Notes under the pieces: model-generated
Seen by the model: the letters and a program-made list of their open reading frames with translations, nothing else
The model's database searches: none
What the model was told of the DNA's origin: nothing
Source: Glandiceps talaboti
Taxonomy: Eukaryota; Hemichordata; Enteropneusta; Spengelidae
Assembly (NCBI RefSeq): GCF_964340395.1
Contig: NC_135556.1
Span: 12,156,410 to 12,220,409, forward strand
Length of the DNA: 64,000 nt
Direction: 5' to 3'
Translations under genes and position numbers: made by a program
Shown: piece by piece, positions 1 through 24,142 of the stretch
How positions within the stretch are numbered: the stretch's first letter is position 1
Layout: each line of letters opens with the position of its first letter

Positions 1-3000
1 GCAATCTATATAAAAGCCCAATAGTTGTAACTCTTCCTTATTTTTTCGTTAAGTTTGCATTTAAAAAAAACCCACACGAAACTTTTGAACATTGTAAACG
101 TTAACAGTTCAATTCTTCTGCTGAGCTGAATTACCTCTTGTACAACCTTCAGTGATTGTCTTAGATCGTGCCACGTGATATGGACTATTAACCCAATTTA
201 TAAGGCGGGCACTACACTACTTGTATTCTGTTTTTCCCCTTGGACACTATTTATGAATCATTGGAGTCCTAATGGTGATTTCGAAGAGGCGCCATTGAGG
301 GACTGGACACAGATTACAGGGGGAGAGGCCAGTGTTTTTCGGAAGTTCAATGCATATGAAAAGGATTGACCCTCCCCAAGACTTTGTGCTGACCCTCCGC
401 CTACTCTGTTGTTGGCATGTATGTGATCAAAATATCATTGCTAAAACACTAATGATCCTCCCCCAGATATACATGACAAATAATGACCGATCCACCAAAA
501 CACTGCCCCCCCCCCCGCCTGTAATTTGTTTCCAGTCCCTTTGAAAATCCATCATCGTACTCAAAATAATACAGTTCTGATTTACAAACCAGAGATTCTC
601 AATTCTAAAGTATTCCATTCAAAATCAACAATTCCTGCTTGTTTACACTGTTCAGCCTGCCTGGTATTTTCAAGGAATGGAGCGTTTTGACACCATGGCT
701 GTTTGCGGCCATGTCGATAATTGAAATTCATACCACAAGCAGTTAAATGTGGTGGGAGCAGGTAAACAACTTGTTATTTAGATTTGTCGTAAATCAGTGT
801 TCAGAGAGACGTATTTTCCAAAGATTTGTTGGAGAACTCTAACTAATCAGTGTGTTTTATGAAAAATGACGTAGAACCCAAACGACAAAGAAGAGCCTAC
901 TACGTATTTTCTGCAACATAACTATGATGTAACATAAATTGCTCTATAAATATCACCTCTATAAGTTTAGGGGGTTTGCAATGACTTTTTAAATTAATGT
1001 AACATTTCTTGAAACGAATAATTTTATCTCAATTGATATAAAGTAAAGTAAACAAATCATATGTATGATGTCATGACAGGATGGTATTCTACGCATCAAA
1101 TTGTAATTAACTGTTCTCTATTCCTTTTATACATCTGTACCTATACACCTTGACTTTTATTAAAAATGGAGAAAAAACTTACTCTATGTGTGAAGTGTTC
1201 ATGTTTTTGGCATTTCTCAGCTGTTGCATCAAAACGTTATTTTAATAATATGAGTTGTTACAAATAGCATGCATCTAAATTTGCCAACAGCTCAGCTTAC
1301 CTTTAAAGTTGCACTGGCTGCAACTGTAACATTTTGTGAAACTGTTAGATTTAATCACAATATTTTACAACCTGAACAGTACTGAATCAACTGTGTGTAA
1401 ACATATGCGATGTAGCTGTACACATGATACGGTATAATGAATTCAATGATATCTGGCATATGATTCTTCAGGCATTTAACAGGGCTTCACTGAAGACATG
1501 CCCCCCCCCCTCCACACACACACACATACATAGCTGCTTTTGGCCATAAGTCCCAACAACAAAGTATAAAACATGCTCCTTGGAAAACAGCAAAATAGTC
1601 ATTCATTCATCTAGTCCTTCACCCATACTGTTTACATTATCTATTTAAAACCATGCATTCTTCATTAAGTCGTCTCAAGCAACTGTCTTACACACCTTAC
1701 AAAACCACAAAGAATCACAGATGAAGTCTTCACGTGTTTAAATTATTGTTTAGAAATTTTATTGGTACACAGTTGATGAAAATTACGAGTTATCTTTGCA
1801 TGAATTTTATTGAATTTCATTGACATTTTGAAAGACAGAGAGAAATACTAATTTGCATAAAAAGCCTCATACACTTACAGGATTTCATTCTTATATTTGA
1901 ATATTTTCATTGACTTAATATACAAATAAATGTTATTAATTTTTTTGCAAAGACAGCATTTTAAAAAAGTTTTGAATAAAACAATACACATAAAGAATAA
2001 GATATTAACAGTAAAACTCTCGTAAAACTTACAAACTTTAAAACGATGACAAACTGCATGAGGTATATGTGAGGTGTGAATGTTGAAGAAAAATTGTTGA
2101 AATTAGTAGTTTTTTATTAAAAAGTTTATTAGACAATCAATATGAACTTCAATTTCTAGGCATGGTGGGGATTTTATGTCAAATCGAAAAATTGATTCAC
2201 ACAAAGGGTGGAAATGACGCTGATTTCCAAAACATTTTAACAGGTCACATGATGCAATGTTGGAGTTCAAGGGTCAAAGGTTATTCATCACGAAAGTAAT
2301 GCTAAATGCTTATCAAGCTCATCAAAGACCAAGACATGAGATAAGATGCACAATTCATGTGTATCTTCATTTGCGGTTTTGTGCATATTTTTGGGTATTC
2401 TGCTGGCAATGAATTGGCGAATCATACACATGCATATATAAATACGTAAGGGAAAATATTCTATGGCAAGCTATTAAATGATTTAATAATCCTAGCTGTA
2501 CTAGATTTTCAAGCACATTTCATTACATGCAATTACAACACACAACAACTCATGTCCATATAAATAAAAACAGTGTATTAAAAAGGTAAGTAGGGCTTTG
2601 AAACTGTCATAGCTGTCCAGACTGAATATATGGGATCACATAACATCAATGAGTAATTTATATATTGGTGATACCATATGGCCAAAATGAACCACTCTGT
2701 GACAACATTGTGTATGTTTTTATGCACACCAGAGATACTGTCATTCTCAACTTTTGTTTGGCAACCTTCCGAGTGCAGATCTGAGGCCTTCTTACAAGAC
2801 TTATGAGATTAGGCTTTATGGTCAAAATGAGTAATATCCTTCTCATGTGTAGTATTTATTGGTTTTCATGAACCAATCTGGTTGGCTATTCTGCTCACAG
2901 ACTAATAAGCTAAGTGATAAACTGCTGAGACCCACTATTTGGTGCATTTTCACAGAAGTATATACACCCACATTGCTTAATACTTCCACCATGGTATTTC

Positions 3001-4867
3001 ACTTTGTAACTGTAAGCAAAAAGTGTGCATTCCTGGCAACAATGTCTGGTAAAAAGATGATAACTCATATTCAATTCTGAATAGACAAAGGATATCATAT
3101 TGCTGTGGAACAAAACCCACACTGTTGTCTAAATTATAATAGGAAAGTGTCAATGTGAACAGATGAGTGACATATGGAACAAAGGCTAAAACAGAACTGA
3201 CTTGCATAGGAGATAAATACACCATAAAGATGCACGATGGAAGTCTAAAATTTAAATTGTCAAATTCAGGACATGACGTCATAGCTACATATGCAGATGC
3301 AATACTTTTAGTTTTTAGCAAAATGCATGAATTCCATCCAACACACAAGTAATCCTAGAACTGAAATTCTAATCAGCTGTGCATGCTGGATAGCATATTA
3401 CTAGTACATTATTTCACCAAGTTAGGGTATTCTTCCAGTGGGGCTGTAACCAAGCAGCATTTCCTTGCACATGACAATAGTCAAGATCTACCTCACAATT
3501 TGAACAGGTCTGTAATTTATATACAAATCACATGGGCTGAGTGCCCTAACAGGGGAGAAACAATAAAAGGACTGGATGATATATATTGTAATTCCAGACA
3601 GACCAAAGGGTTCAGTCCTCTTAGGCTACCAGTTAAAAGAGCTAAGAATGCATTCCAAATCCAAACTGGCAAATTGTTAAAATCCAACCCGAATAATCAA
3701 GATAATCTGAAGTCTCTTTCATATATGGTGATGTCTCTCAACTAATGTGGTAGGGTTTTTGTATACTTTTCAGCATTGTAACATTGTATTTATTGAAGTT
3801 CCAGTGTTGAGTTGCATGATCTTTGTTACACACCGACATATAAACCTGGTCACTGTGTTGGTCACAATCCATACATTTCCCAGATACTGGATGGTACAAC
3901 TGACCAGTTTCCTGTTAAAAAAGCAACAAATTTGTTTTCAACACTTTTTCAGTACAACTACATTAACAGCCTATTTTAAAACATCTTTTAATGAGCCCTG
4001 GGGACCAATTTCCATGAAAATCAAAGTTTTTCAAATCTCTCCAGATGTTGCCATATAAAAGATTGTTCCTGGTCCTTTGACGTATTGAAAGAAATTTCAC
4101 GGAAATCAGCAATCACGGTATTTGGCAGTCATATTGGATTCTACAATGGTTTGATTTTTCATGTCATTTAGACATGTATTTTCAAAATATGTACAATCCT
4201 TAACACTGATGTAAAGTACTTTTTGTATTCGTCGCACTGCACTCATTTATAACATTCATATCAAGTGTAAAAGTACAGTTTCAATTGGTTTATTTACAAG
4301 CCTAGTATGTGGCCTTTCTAATGTTGTAAATTTGTAAACATGTTTTCTGCTAATGAACATCAGACTGATTACAGTGAGTGATAGCATCACAACTGTAATT
4401 ATATTTAGCTCTCAATGAGATCTAAAAACTAGTTTTGTGGCATTTATGTATGTACTCTATTCATTGACTATTTACTTCCTTTGCACTCTAGCATTGTTTA
4501 CAGATTGATTACATCTAGAGACATCACTTACTGGGCTGACAATTAAAGCCATTGAATACTTTTACACTTAATATGAATGCCATAAACTACTGTTTCAAAA
4601 CATGTAAACATTTTAGTTCAGTGTTACCTGTTGTATCTGTTAGATACATCATATCGTTCCACCCTCACCGGGTTGTCTGATGTGAGAGGGCACGCAATCA
4701 CGATGTACCTTAAAGATTACCAGTTGCACAGAGACCACAAATATTTTTTCTTGAACAACATAACAAAAAAAGTTTAAGATTTAATTTCCAAAATACATTT
4801 TATGTGACAATTGTCTCTAGTCTTAATTTTGTGATTTTAAACAATACTGTTTACTTTTAATACATAC
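1..4867. other. Region downstream of last recognised GALNT exon
   Basis: Apart from the foldback element at 240-545 and a dispersed repeat at about 1290-1440 (a relative lies at 27830-27990), nothing is recognisable. ORFs of 103-123 codons at 2977-3348 (-), 3383-3745 (+) and 3747-4058 (+) show no family motifs and overlap repeats. The missing last GALNT exon and 3' UTR should lie here or to the left of the window. Confidence 0.5.
240..545. mobile_element. Foldback element (imperfect palindrome, about 300 bp)
   Basis: The left arm (GGGACTGGACACAGATTACA at 299) reappears reversed near 541 as GGGACTGGAAACAAATTACA, and pairing continues inward through the CCTCCC/GGGAGG and ATGATCC/GGATCAT blocks. 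Such long imperfect palindromes are typical of foldback MITEs. Boundaries are approximate. Confidence 0.6.
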
Positions 4868-16999
<12,132 letters not shown>

Positions 17000-17579
17000 T
17001 GTCGTCTGCTAAAGATATGATTTCGTGTTTACAAAATGGTAGCTGATCACCTGGTGATGAAAAAAAAGACAGAAAGATGATGAAATATTCAACATTTGAA
17101 TTTGACCTGAGAAAATACGTCAACCATGATGGAAAAGAATCTAGTATGGCCATTCATAATTAACGCTTTGTTTACTGTTCCTCCCATGGATATGGCCATC
17201 CACAATAAATACCATGTTTAACGTTCTTCTCATGGATATTTTTTCAAACAAATGCTTGGTTTGTTAGATTGGTATTTTTTAACAATATTGAGAAATATAT
17301 TATTTACATATCAAAGAAAAGAGTTTAAAAGAATGGTCCAGTGGCAGCTCTGGTGCAGTTTAATTAGAAAAGTATGGTTTCAAATACTCTACTCTTTCAC
17401 ATCAATGGGTACCTTGTAATGGCGTTATTGTCCCCCCCCCCCCACCCCCACCCCATCCTGACCTGGACATGAACAAAACGTCCTCCAAAATAGCTCCAAA
17501 GTGTTCAATGCATATTGTAGGTACAAGTAATCATTTACAGTTGGTAGTGTTAGTACTTGCGGAAACATGTTGGTCCAAT

Positions 17580-17830
17580 GCTTAATAGGGTGGCCAGCTA
17601 GGAATCTACAGATTGCAAGTTCTAGTTTCATCATTGTCATTTTTTTCTGAATGGCTAAAATCCTTGGGTAAGATTTGAACCAAGGTTGTCTTCTGGGCAG
17701 TCAAACTCAGTGTTCTCCTCAGGTTTTTTTTTAAAGACTGTTTTACCAAATAATTGTATAATTAGGATCTGGTAGGATACAGGTTGCTGTGTGAATACTT
17801 TAATCTGTGGTTAAATACAGAGGTTGGCAT
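17580..17830 (+). mobile_element. SINE-like repeat, copy 2
   Basis: It shares blocks GGAATCTACAGATTGCAAGT, TTCTGAATGGCTAAAATCC, AAGATTTGAACC and ATCTGGTAGGATACAGGTTG with the minus-strand copy at 14165-14340. Confidence 0.55.
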
Positions 17831-18309
17831 TACCAACGCCTGTATGCTCCCAGTTGGTTGCCTACAGTACATGAACACTAGACTAAAGCAAACACTGCGG
17901 TAGTATGACTGACTACAATAGAGACATATTTGGGCGAGGCTAAATCTGATAACACATCTGAACACTTGTATTGTATGCATTGTATGCCAGTCTAAAACAC
18001 GCCATTGTCAACATACTTTTTCATGGGTACATGGGCCAACTTGAGAGGCTTTCTCCAGCAAAAATATTTTATTTTAAACGGTTTGTTTCTGATAACATAA
18101 CTTCTAAAATGAGGGTGGGTAGGTGGACATTTTATGTCAAATACTTCCATAAAATTCTTACACTATCATATTTTTTTAAATGTAGATTAATATCCTGAAA
18201 TGAATATAACTCTGCATTATGTTGACAGGCTGGTATATTGTGTAAATTTTCTATGTGATTCTGATGCCAACAGCAAGTACGCCAGTGAATCATTTTATTG
18301 TTTACATAA

Positions 18310-18660
18310 TTGCTGTGCCTGACATTTGGACTGGAAAAAAAATAATTGTTTGTTTCCAATAACATGACAACACAGGATAGGGTAGGTAGGTCAGGATTTT
18401 ATTTTAGTTAATTTTTTTTTTTTATGTTTGAGAAATATTGCTTTGCCCCCAAAAACAAACAAAATGTCAGTCAGAATACCCCTTCTGTGATAGTTTTGAT
18501 GAAATATGTACAGACATCGCTGTGGAATGAAAACACACAATGATACATGCATGAAGGTCAAGAAAACAAACAAATTTCTTAATTTTTGTTTTAAATATTT
18601 TAAAAATGTATAGGGTCAGTCGGGTTATCAGAAACACACAAATTTTTTTTTTAATTTTGC
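18310..18660. repeat. Dispersed repeat, copy 1
   Basis: It shares CCAATAACATGA, GTAGGTAGGTCAGGATTTTA and GGTCAGTCGG...ATCAGAAACACAC, in order, with 50285-50700. Borders are unknown. Confidence 0.5.
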
Positions 18661-19459
18661 CTTACTAGTGATAATTGAAACATGTTTTGAACAGTAAGAT
18701 CAATAACATATTGAATTTTTCATGTCAAATGAATTTAAATCATAATACACAAAAAAAATTTCACATCTAGCCCATGTATCTTAAAAGTGCTGGTAGGATG
18801 TTGTCTGGTGTTCAATCTATTTATAAAAAAAAAAGTTATCTTTGAGGTCACAAACAATATACAGAACTATAAGCTGTGACAAAATAACTAATAAATTGTT
18901 CATACTACTCTAAAAACACATACTAAAGAATTCATGAGCATGCTACTCTGTACATCAACATGTATTAATAAGCTGTTCAGACCAGCAATGAGTCTTTACA
19001 AGGCCTTGTATGTTTCCTACCTCATGTCAATTTCACCGTAAATTCACCAGGTAAATTCACACACTATATAATAACAGTTGAAATATCGGTAAGGCTTCTA
19101 CACATCATAGAAGTTCTAATACCATCACATTTAGACAAGATATGAGCGTTTCAAGTTGACAAATTCTGGACTTGCAAAATTTAATATCAAATATGGATAT
19201 GAATAATTAATATTTCTACATGTATATGACTAACACTCATTTATCAGAGTACCACAATTGGGTTAATCAAGTTGATTGTGTTTGAGGTCATGAATATGTA
19301 AATTACAGTGACGACGTGATACATGTATAGACATTCATAAAACATACATGTAATTAGTGTGTGTCCATGGTGATGAACACATTTGATGAAAATTAGACAT
19401 TTAATGATGATCTCTTCAACTGCTCTAGATTATTACAGAGACCATATACTGTATGCATT

Positions 19460-19790
19460 TATAGTTTGGGGAACACTATCTCTGGATATATAAATGCTAT
19501 GGGGTTTCCACATGTCTTCTCCCCTCCGCTATGGTTAACATTTCTCCCTATCTCTAACAACAAGACTGCAAACAGATTTCATCTGCACGGATTTTGGGAA
19601 TAAAACCCACCCATACCCTTGCTAATGACTATATAAAATACACAAATAAATTTTAAATTACTAAATTCAAACTTTTTATTCCCAAAATCCATGCTAGAGA
19701 TAGGGAGGAACCATAGTGGAGATTGAAGACATATCGAACCTTGTAGCGTATACATCTAGAGCTAGGGGAAACACATGCCTATAGTCTAGT
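19460..19790. mobile_element. Foldback element (about 330 bp)
   Basis: The arms pair over most of their length: CTATGGTTAACATTTCTCCC on the left against GGGAGGAACCATAG on the right, and GGATTTTGGGAATAAAA against TTTTTATTCCCAAAATCC. Pairing extends outward through GTCTTC/GAAGAC. The centre is a short AT-rich loop. Confidence 0.75.
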
Positions 19791-20189
19791 GGCCATATAT
19801 ATTTCATGACACAATAGTCGTTTCTATAGATAATACTGAGAGAAGTTGGTGACCACCATGCTAATACATTTACAGCTATGCAATGAAAATGATCAATATA
19901 TATACATACATTGTACATATGGTATATTCATTCAATTTTCCCAGTCAACAAAAATGTGCAAAATTGTCAAATATGTGTATTCTTCATGAATGGTATAGCA
20001 TTTCTGATCTATACAGTATACTAAACACAAGAAAAGCTCCTTGTTATAGACTTAGTTAGAGCATGTAATTGGGCACATTTTGACTACCGACATCAGACCA
20101 TGGACGAATGAAACCGGTTACAAACAGGGAAAGTAAGCAACTGAATGCACAGTATGTTGAAAGTACAGAGACTTATATTATATTTCATC

Positions 20190-20311
20190 TTTTGATAAGA
20201 TAACAGTTTTATGGCCTCTTTACATAATAGTTCATGTTCACAAACAAATTAGAAGTTCCCCTGGCATTTTATGCACACAATAAAGAGGCCATAAAACTGT
20301 TCTTATCAAAT
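20190..20311. mobile_element. Small MITE with 30-bp inverted repeats
   Basis: TTGATAAGATAACAGTTTTA followed by TGGCCTCTTTA is mirrored by TAAAGAGGCCA then TAAAACTGTTCTTATCAA, about 60 bp apart. It has no coding content. Confidence 0.8.
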
Positions 20312-20585
20312 CCACTTTTCCTGGGTGCAATGATTATGTATTGGTTTTGTTAGCCTGGAATCTATGCTGCCCTGTTCTATTGGATGGCTATATGAGCTAG
20401 CTTATTTTTTATTCAATTTGACATATTCTATACTCATATTAACAATGTCACATGCTGATCTTGACATGCCCTTACAACATTTTAGTCATGTACACGGCTC
20501 ACATTACTACACTATGTATGGTAGAGATATTAAAAGTCTAAACATTCCTTCACTTCGAGTCAAGTAAAATTTATCCCACAGTAGA

Positions 20586-20899
<314 letters not shown>

Positions 20900-21603
20900 G
20901 ATTATATCTTTTGCCTACAGAAATTTCAAGTGTTGTTTTTATTTCAGCTCCCCAAGTTATGCTGTGTTTTTGTTTTTGTGCCTGATTTACTAGCCATATT
21001 TTCTCTAATTTCAGTCATGTATATATTTAATTTCACCACCAGTGCTGCTCGTGTAAACGTTAGTGTAGCTAAGGTAGGGGGGTGGGTGGGTTAGTGAAGG
21101 TGGTGAGTGATGGTGCAGCGTGCTTGAACACTACGATACGATTATCTAAACCTGGCTTTATGACAGACGAGTTATTTGAGTCAAATTTGATGATTTACGA
21201 GATGGTGACGTTGACAAATATTTGGAGTTATATGTAAACGTGTACGATGTAAACTGTGTACTGAGCCTTCAGTAATTCGGTGGTTGTTGAGAAGTCCACA
21301 CTGCACTGTCTCCTGCGCCCCAGAAACGTAATACATTTGTAAAAACATATCTACATGTAACAGCGCTGAATATATTGCGTATTCTCGAGTTACACATTTG
21401 TATTTCTTTTCACTATACCCGTTATGTCTTTTTAATTGCACCCATAGTAAAACTGTAAAATGCAATTCAATATTTTGAAATATTATACTCGTCCACTGAC
21501 TGATTCAATGGAATTTCAAACCGTCGCCGGACACCCACACTGCACTCGATTACATCGGCAACCAACGAAAACGAAGAATTATCTCACGCACAACAATACT
21601 TAC

Positions 21604-21700
21604 CATATCGTTGACCAGTACTAATACATATGTGGATTGTGTCGAGGAGTCAATCTTTAGGAGGGAAAGGGGTGAAATATCGGGTGATATGTCTGTCTAC
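21604..21700 (-). other. Inferred noncoding first exon of the GALNT gene
   Basis: A strong minus-strand donor (GTAAGTATT) occurs directly after position 21604. The signal-anchor exon has an acceptor in its 5' UTR at 17051-17052, so an upstream noncoding exon is required. This is the best donor seen upstream, in a locally CpG-richer stretch. The upper boundary is arbitrary. A 5' RACE or RNA read spanning 21604 to 17050 would settle it. Confidence 0.4.
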
Positions 21701-22047
21701 CTGCACGATCCACGATCGACCCCGCTCGTTTATATTTCTTGGTTTATGCATGACCTTCGACCCAAACAGGTCATGTCAGGTGTGGTCACGTGGTGTTGCC
21801 AGGCACATGGTTACTGTAAACATGAGCAAGGCCCTGCTGCTGCTGAGGACACGGGAGGTGTAATATATAAACACGATTTTGGAAATACTAGTATTAAAAG
21901 ATAGAATGAAGCTTATTGAAATTTCGAAAAATTGGGCTGTTATTGCCACGTTCAGCTTCACTGTGTAGCTATTTTTTGGAACTGTAATGTCATATCATAT
22001 ACAGAGTCTCAGTGCAAAAGTTGTAATACTATCCGTAGATAAATTAA

Positions 22048-24139
22048 GGGAGTGTACAGTTTTAACTTCCAGGGGGGGGGCGGAGGATTTTCAGGGGGGG
22101 CCACCAATTTTTCTCAAGAAAAATTAGGGGGGGCTAAACAAAAATTTCACTATTTGTTAGGGGGGGCCACAAAAAAAAACAACCTAAACCTGAATGTCAG
22201 GATGGACAAGTGCCAGATATGTATATAAAATAAAATATAGGCAAAACCCAACACTTGACTGTGCACAATGTCCTACAGAAGTAGCATTTAACATGGATTG
22301 ATGATAAAACAGTGCACAAACCTATTAAATCACAATATTTGTATTCAGTGAAACAAAAATTGACCGGCGACTCTGCCACTTCTCAAGGTAACTTTCCCAT
22401 GAAATTGTGTAGGACTTGTTTCATCACAATCACTGTCTGAGATATCAGCCGTGCTTGAAGTTTCAGAGTTATCAGTAAAACAATCATCACTGTCTATTAC
22501 ACCTATTATAGCATTTTCACTTTCAGAGTCACTACTATTAGTATCACTGATGTCTGTAGTTGTAGTTTGAAGTTCATTTGCAGTCACTTTTCTTGACCTA
22601 AATTCAGGTGTTCTAAGTATGTGCGTTGATATTATGTCTACTTTTTCTCCTTTTAATTTTCTATATTTTGGCAATTTATGCTTGTCTAGATATTTATCTA
22701 GCTCTTTTACGTTCAGTTTTTCTAGAGTTCCACTTATGAATAACTGCAACCAGTCATAGTCATTATAATTCTTGTTTTCTCTTTTCTTCTGTACCTCTAA
22801 CCGATGTCTGGATCTAATGTTTTTCATCACCTCCCAAATTTCTCAAAAGTTCAATGTAGTTTTTAACACTGTTCACACTGACAATATATTTCTCAGCAAA
22901 ACGAGAAATAGCAACTTCATCATTTAATTGTTTTGAAACATAGAGCTTTTTTAAGTTAGCACCTGGTTGTGGTAGTCATCAACAGTTCGATTTGTGTTTG
23001 GTGTTTCAAACACATCCATATAATGACCTGGGTTGTGCATATCTGGCATAGGATGTGGTATTCTGTTCATAGATGGCGATACCCAATCTGTAGTGGAACA
23101 GTAACTGCACTTTGAGCCATTTTGTATACATGAATCCCTAATAAATTCCATATAGAGCTCACCAATATTGTAATGGGTTTCAATAAATTTTCATTCTATC
23201 ACCATGGTAGGGTTCAAGTATTATATGATAGCTTTTGTGAGTTTGAATTAAACACAAAATTATTCACAGGTGCTGGGTGAGGAATGTATTCATAACAAGC
23301 CATGCATTCATAAAAATATTATTCAACCCTTTGAAGTGATACATGTACTGCCCCCCTCAGCGCATCAGTTTACTAAAGTCTCTTGAAATATAGTCCAGAA
23401 GTGTTTTATATTTTGCGTAGAGATAATATGAATACTATAATATAGGAAGGGTCTTAATATGTATTTCAATCTTAAATAACATGTTTTCCATTTGCACTGC
23501 AATTAAAAATGTTTCTAAAATGTATAATTTATGAAGTGTTTAAATTAATAATAAATGATTGTGTGACCAACCACTGCAAATTAATCCTAAAATTTGAATA
23601 TGTTCACATGGAAAAAAGTTTCCTCATGGTGCAATTTTGCACTATTTTTTCCAAACCTGTGATAAATAAGTAATATATATATATATACTTGTTCATTTAT
23701 TTGCTAATTTATTTATGTCAGTGATGGGCTAAAAATCCAAGAAAAAGTGTAGCCAGACCAGTAGTCTATTGTCACCCCTCAGTTGTAAGTAGACATCCTG
23801 TCAGCCAATTTAACTAATAATAGTCTTTATTTGTGATTTTATGAGTGTCCATGATTCAACAACTTTGTGCACTGGTTCAATTCTGAAGTAAGTATAAATA
23901 TGGAATAAGTTAATACATGTAGCAACTGCTGGCAAATCTATGTGTTGCTGTATCTGTGTTTCATCTGTGCGTATTTTTGTTAGTGGTTTCAGGGGGGGGC
24001 CATGAAATAAAAACAAGAAGTCTTAGGGGGGGGGCCAGATAATTTATACCAGTTTTTGTAGGGGGGGCCACCAATAAAAATCCCTTGCTTCATTAGAAAT
24101 CCTCCGGCCTCCCCCTGGAAATTAAAAATGTACACTCCC
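22048..24139. mobile_element. Decayed DNA transposon with TIRs and TAA target duplication
   Basis: The ends are inverted repeats of about 45 bp (left GGGAGTGTACAGTTTTAACT, right reversed GGGAGTGTACATTTTTAATT, both then TTCCAGGGGG and GGAGGATTT). TAA at 22045-22047 and 24140-24142 would be the target duplication. Each end carries three G-rich GGGGGGGCCA blocks in the same orientation. Inside, on the minus strand, is a broken ORF. A 3-bp TWA duplication is typical of PIF/Harbinger, but no Harbinger transposase is visible, so the superfamily is open. At 2.1 kb it has lost any catalytic domain. Confidence 0.85.
22345..23195 (-). pseudogene. Frameshifted transposon protein with Cys pair and SAP-like motif
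   Basis: Minus-strand coding is split over at least three frames. The first part (about 23195-22951) has GSKCSYCSTTDW and IPHPMPDMHNPGHYMDVF, then VDDYHNQV. After a shift near 22965 comes LKKLYVSKQLNDEVAISRF and NYIELLRNLGGDEKH. After another shift near 22820 comes a 161-codon frame with LEKLNVKELDKYLDKHKL, GEKVDII, a SAP-like helix-turn-helix, and an acidic Ser-rich tail. It reads as the C-terminal part of a transposon-encoded protein. No catalytic residues are seen. Confidence 0.65.
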
Positions 24140-24142
24140 TAA

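Noticed and set aside
2658-2846. Candidate last GALNT exon with TEWFIL resembling a QxW strand
   Set aside because: No polypyrimidine tract, no CLD motif, and cysteine spacing unlike the gamma repeat.
2977-3745. ORFs of 120-123 codons
   Set aside because: No domains, no codon-like signal, and comparable chance ORFs occur throughout this AT-rich window.
4620-4760. Candidate last GALNT exon (donor-like GTAACA, open stretch with HRDCVPSH)
   Set aside because: No Cys/QxW lectin pattern, frame stops soon and phase does not fit; likely a repeat.
22345-22830. 161-codon ORF as a host gene with a SAP domain
   Set aside because: It lies within the inverted repeats of a transposon and its upstream coding continues in other frames, so it is a transposon remnant.
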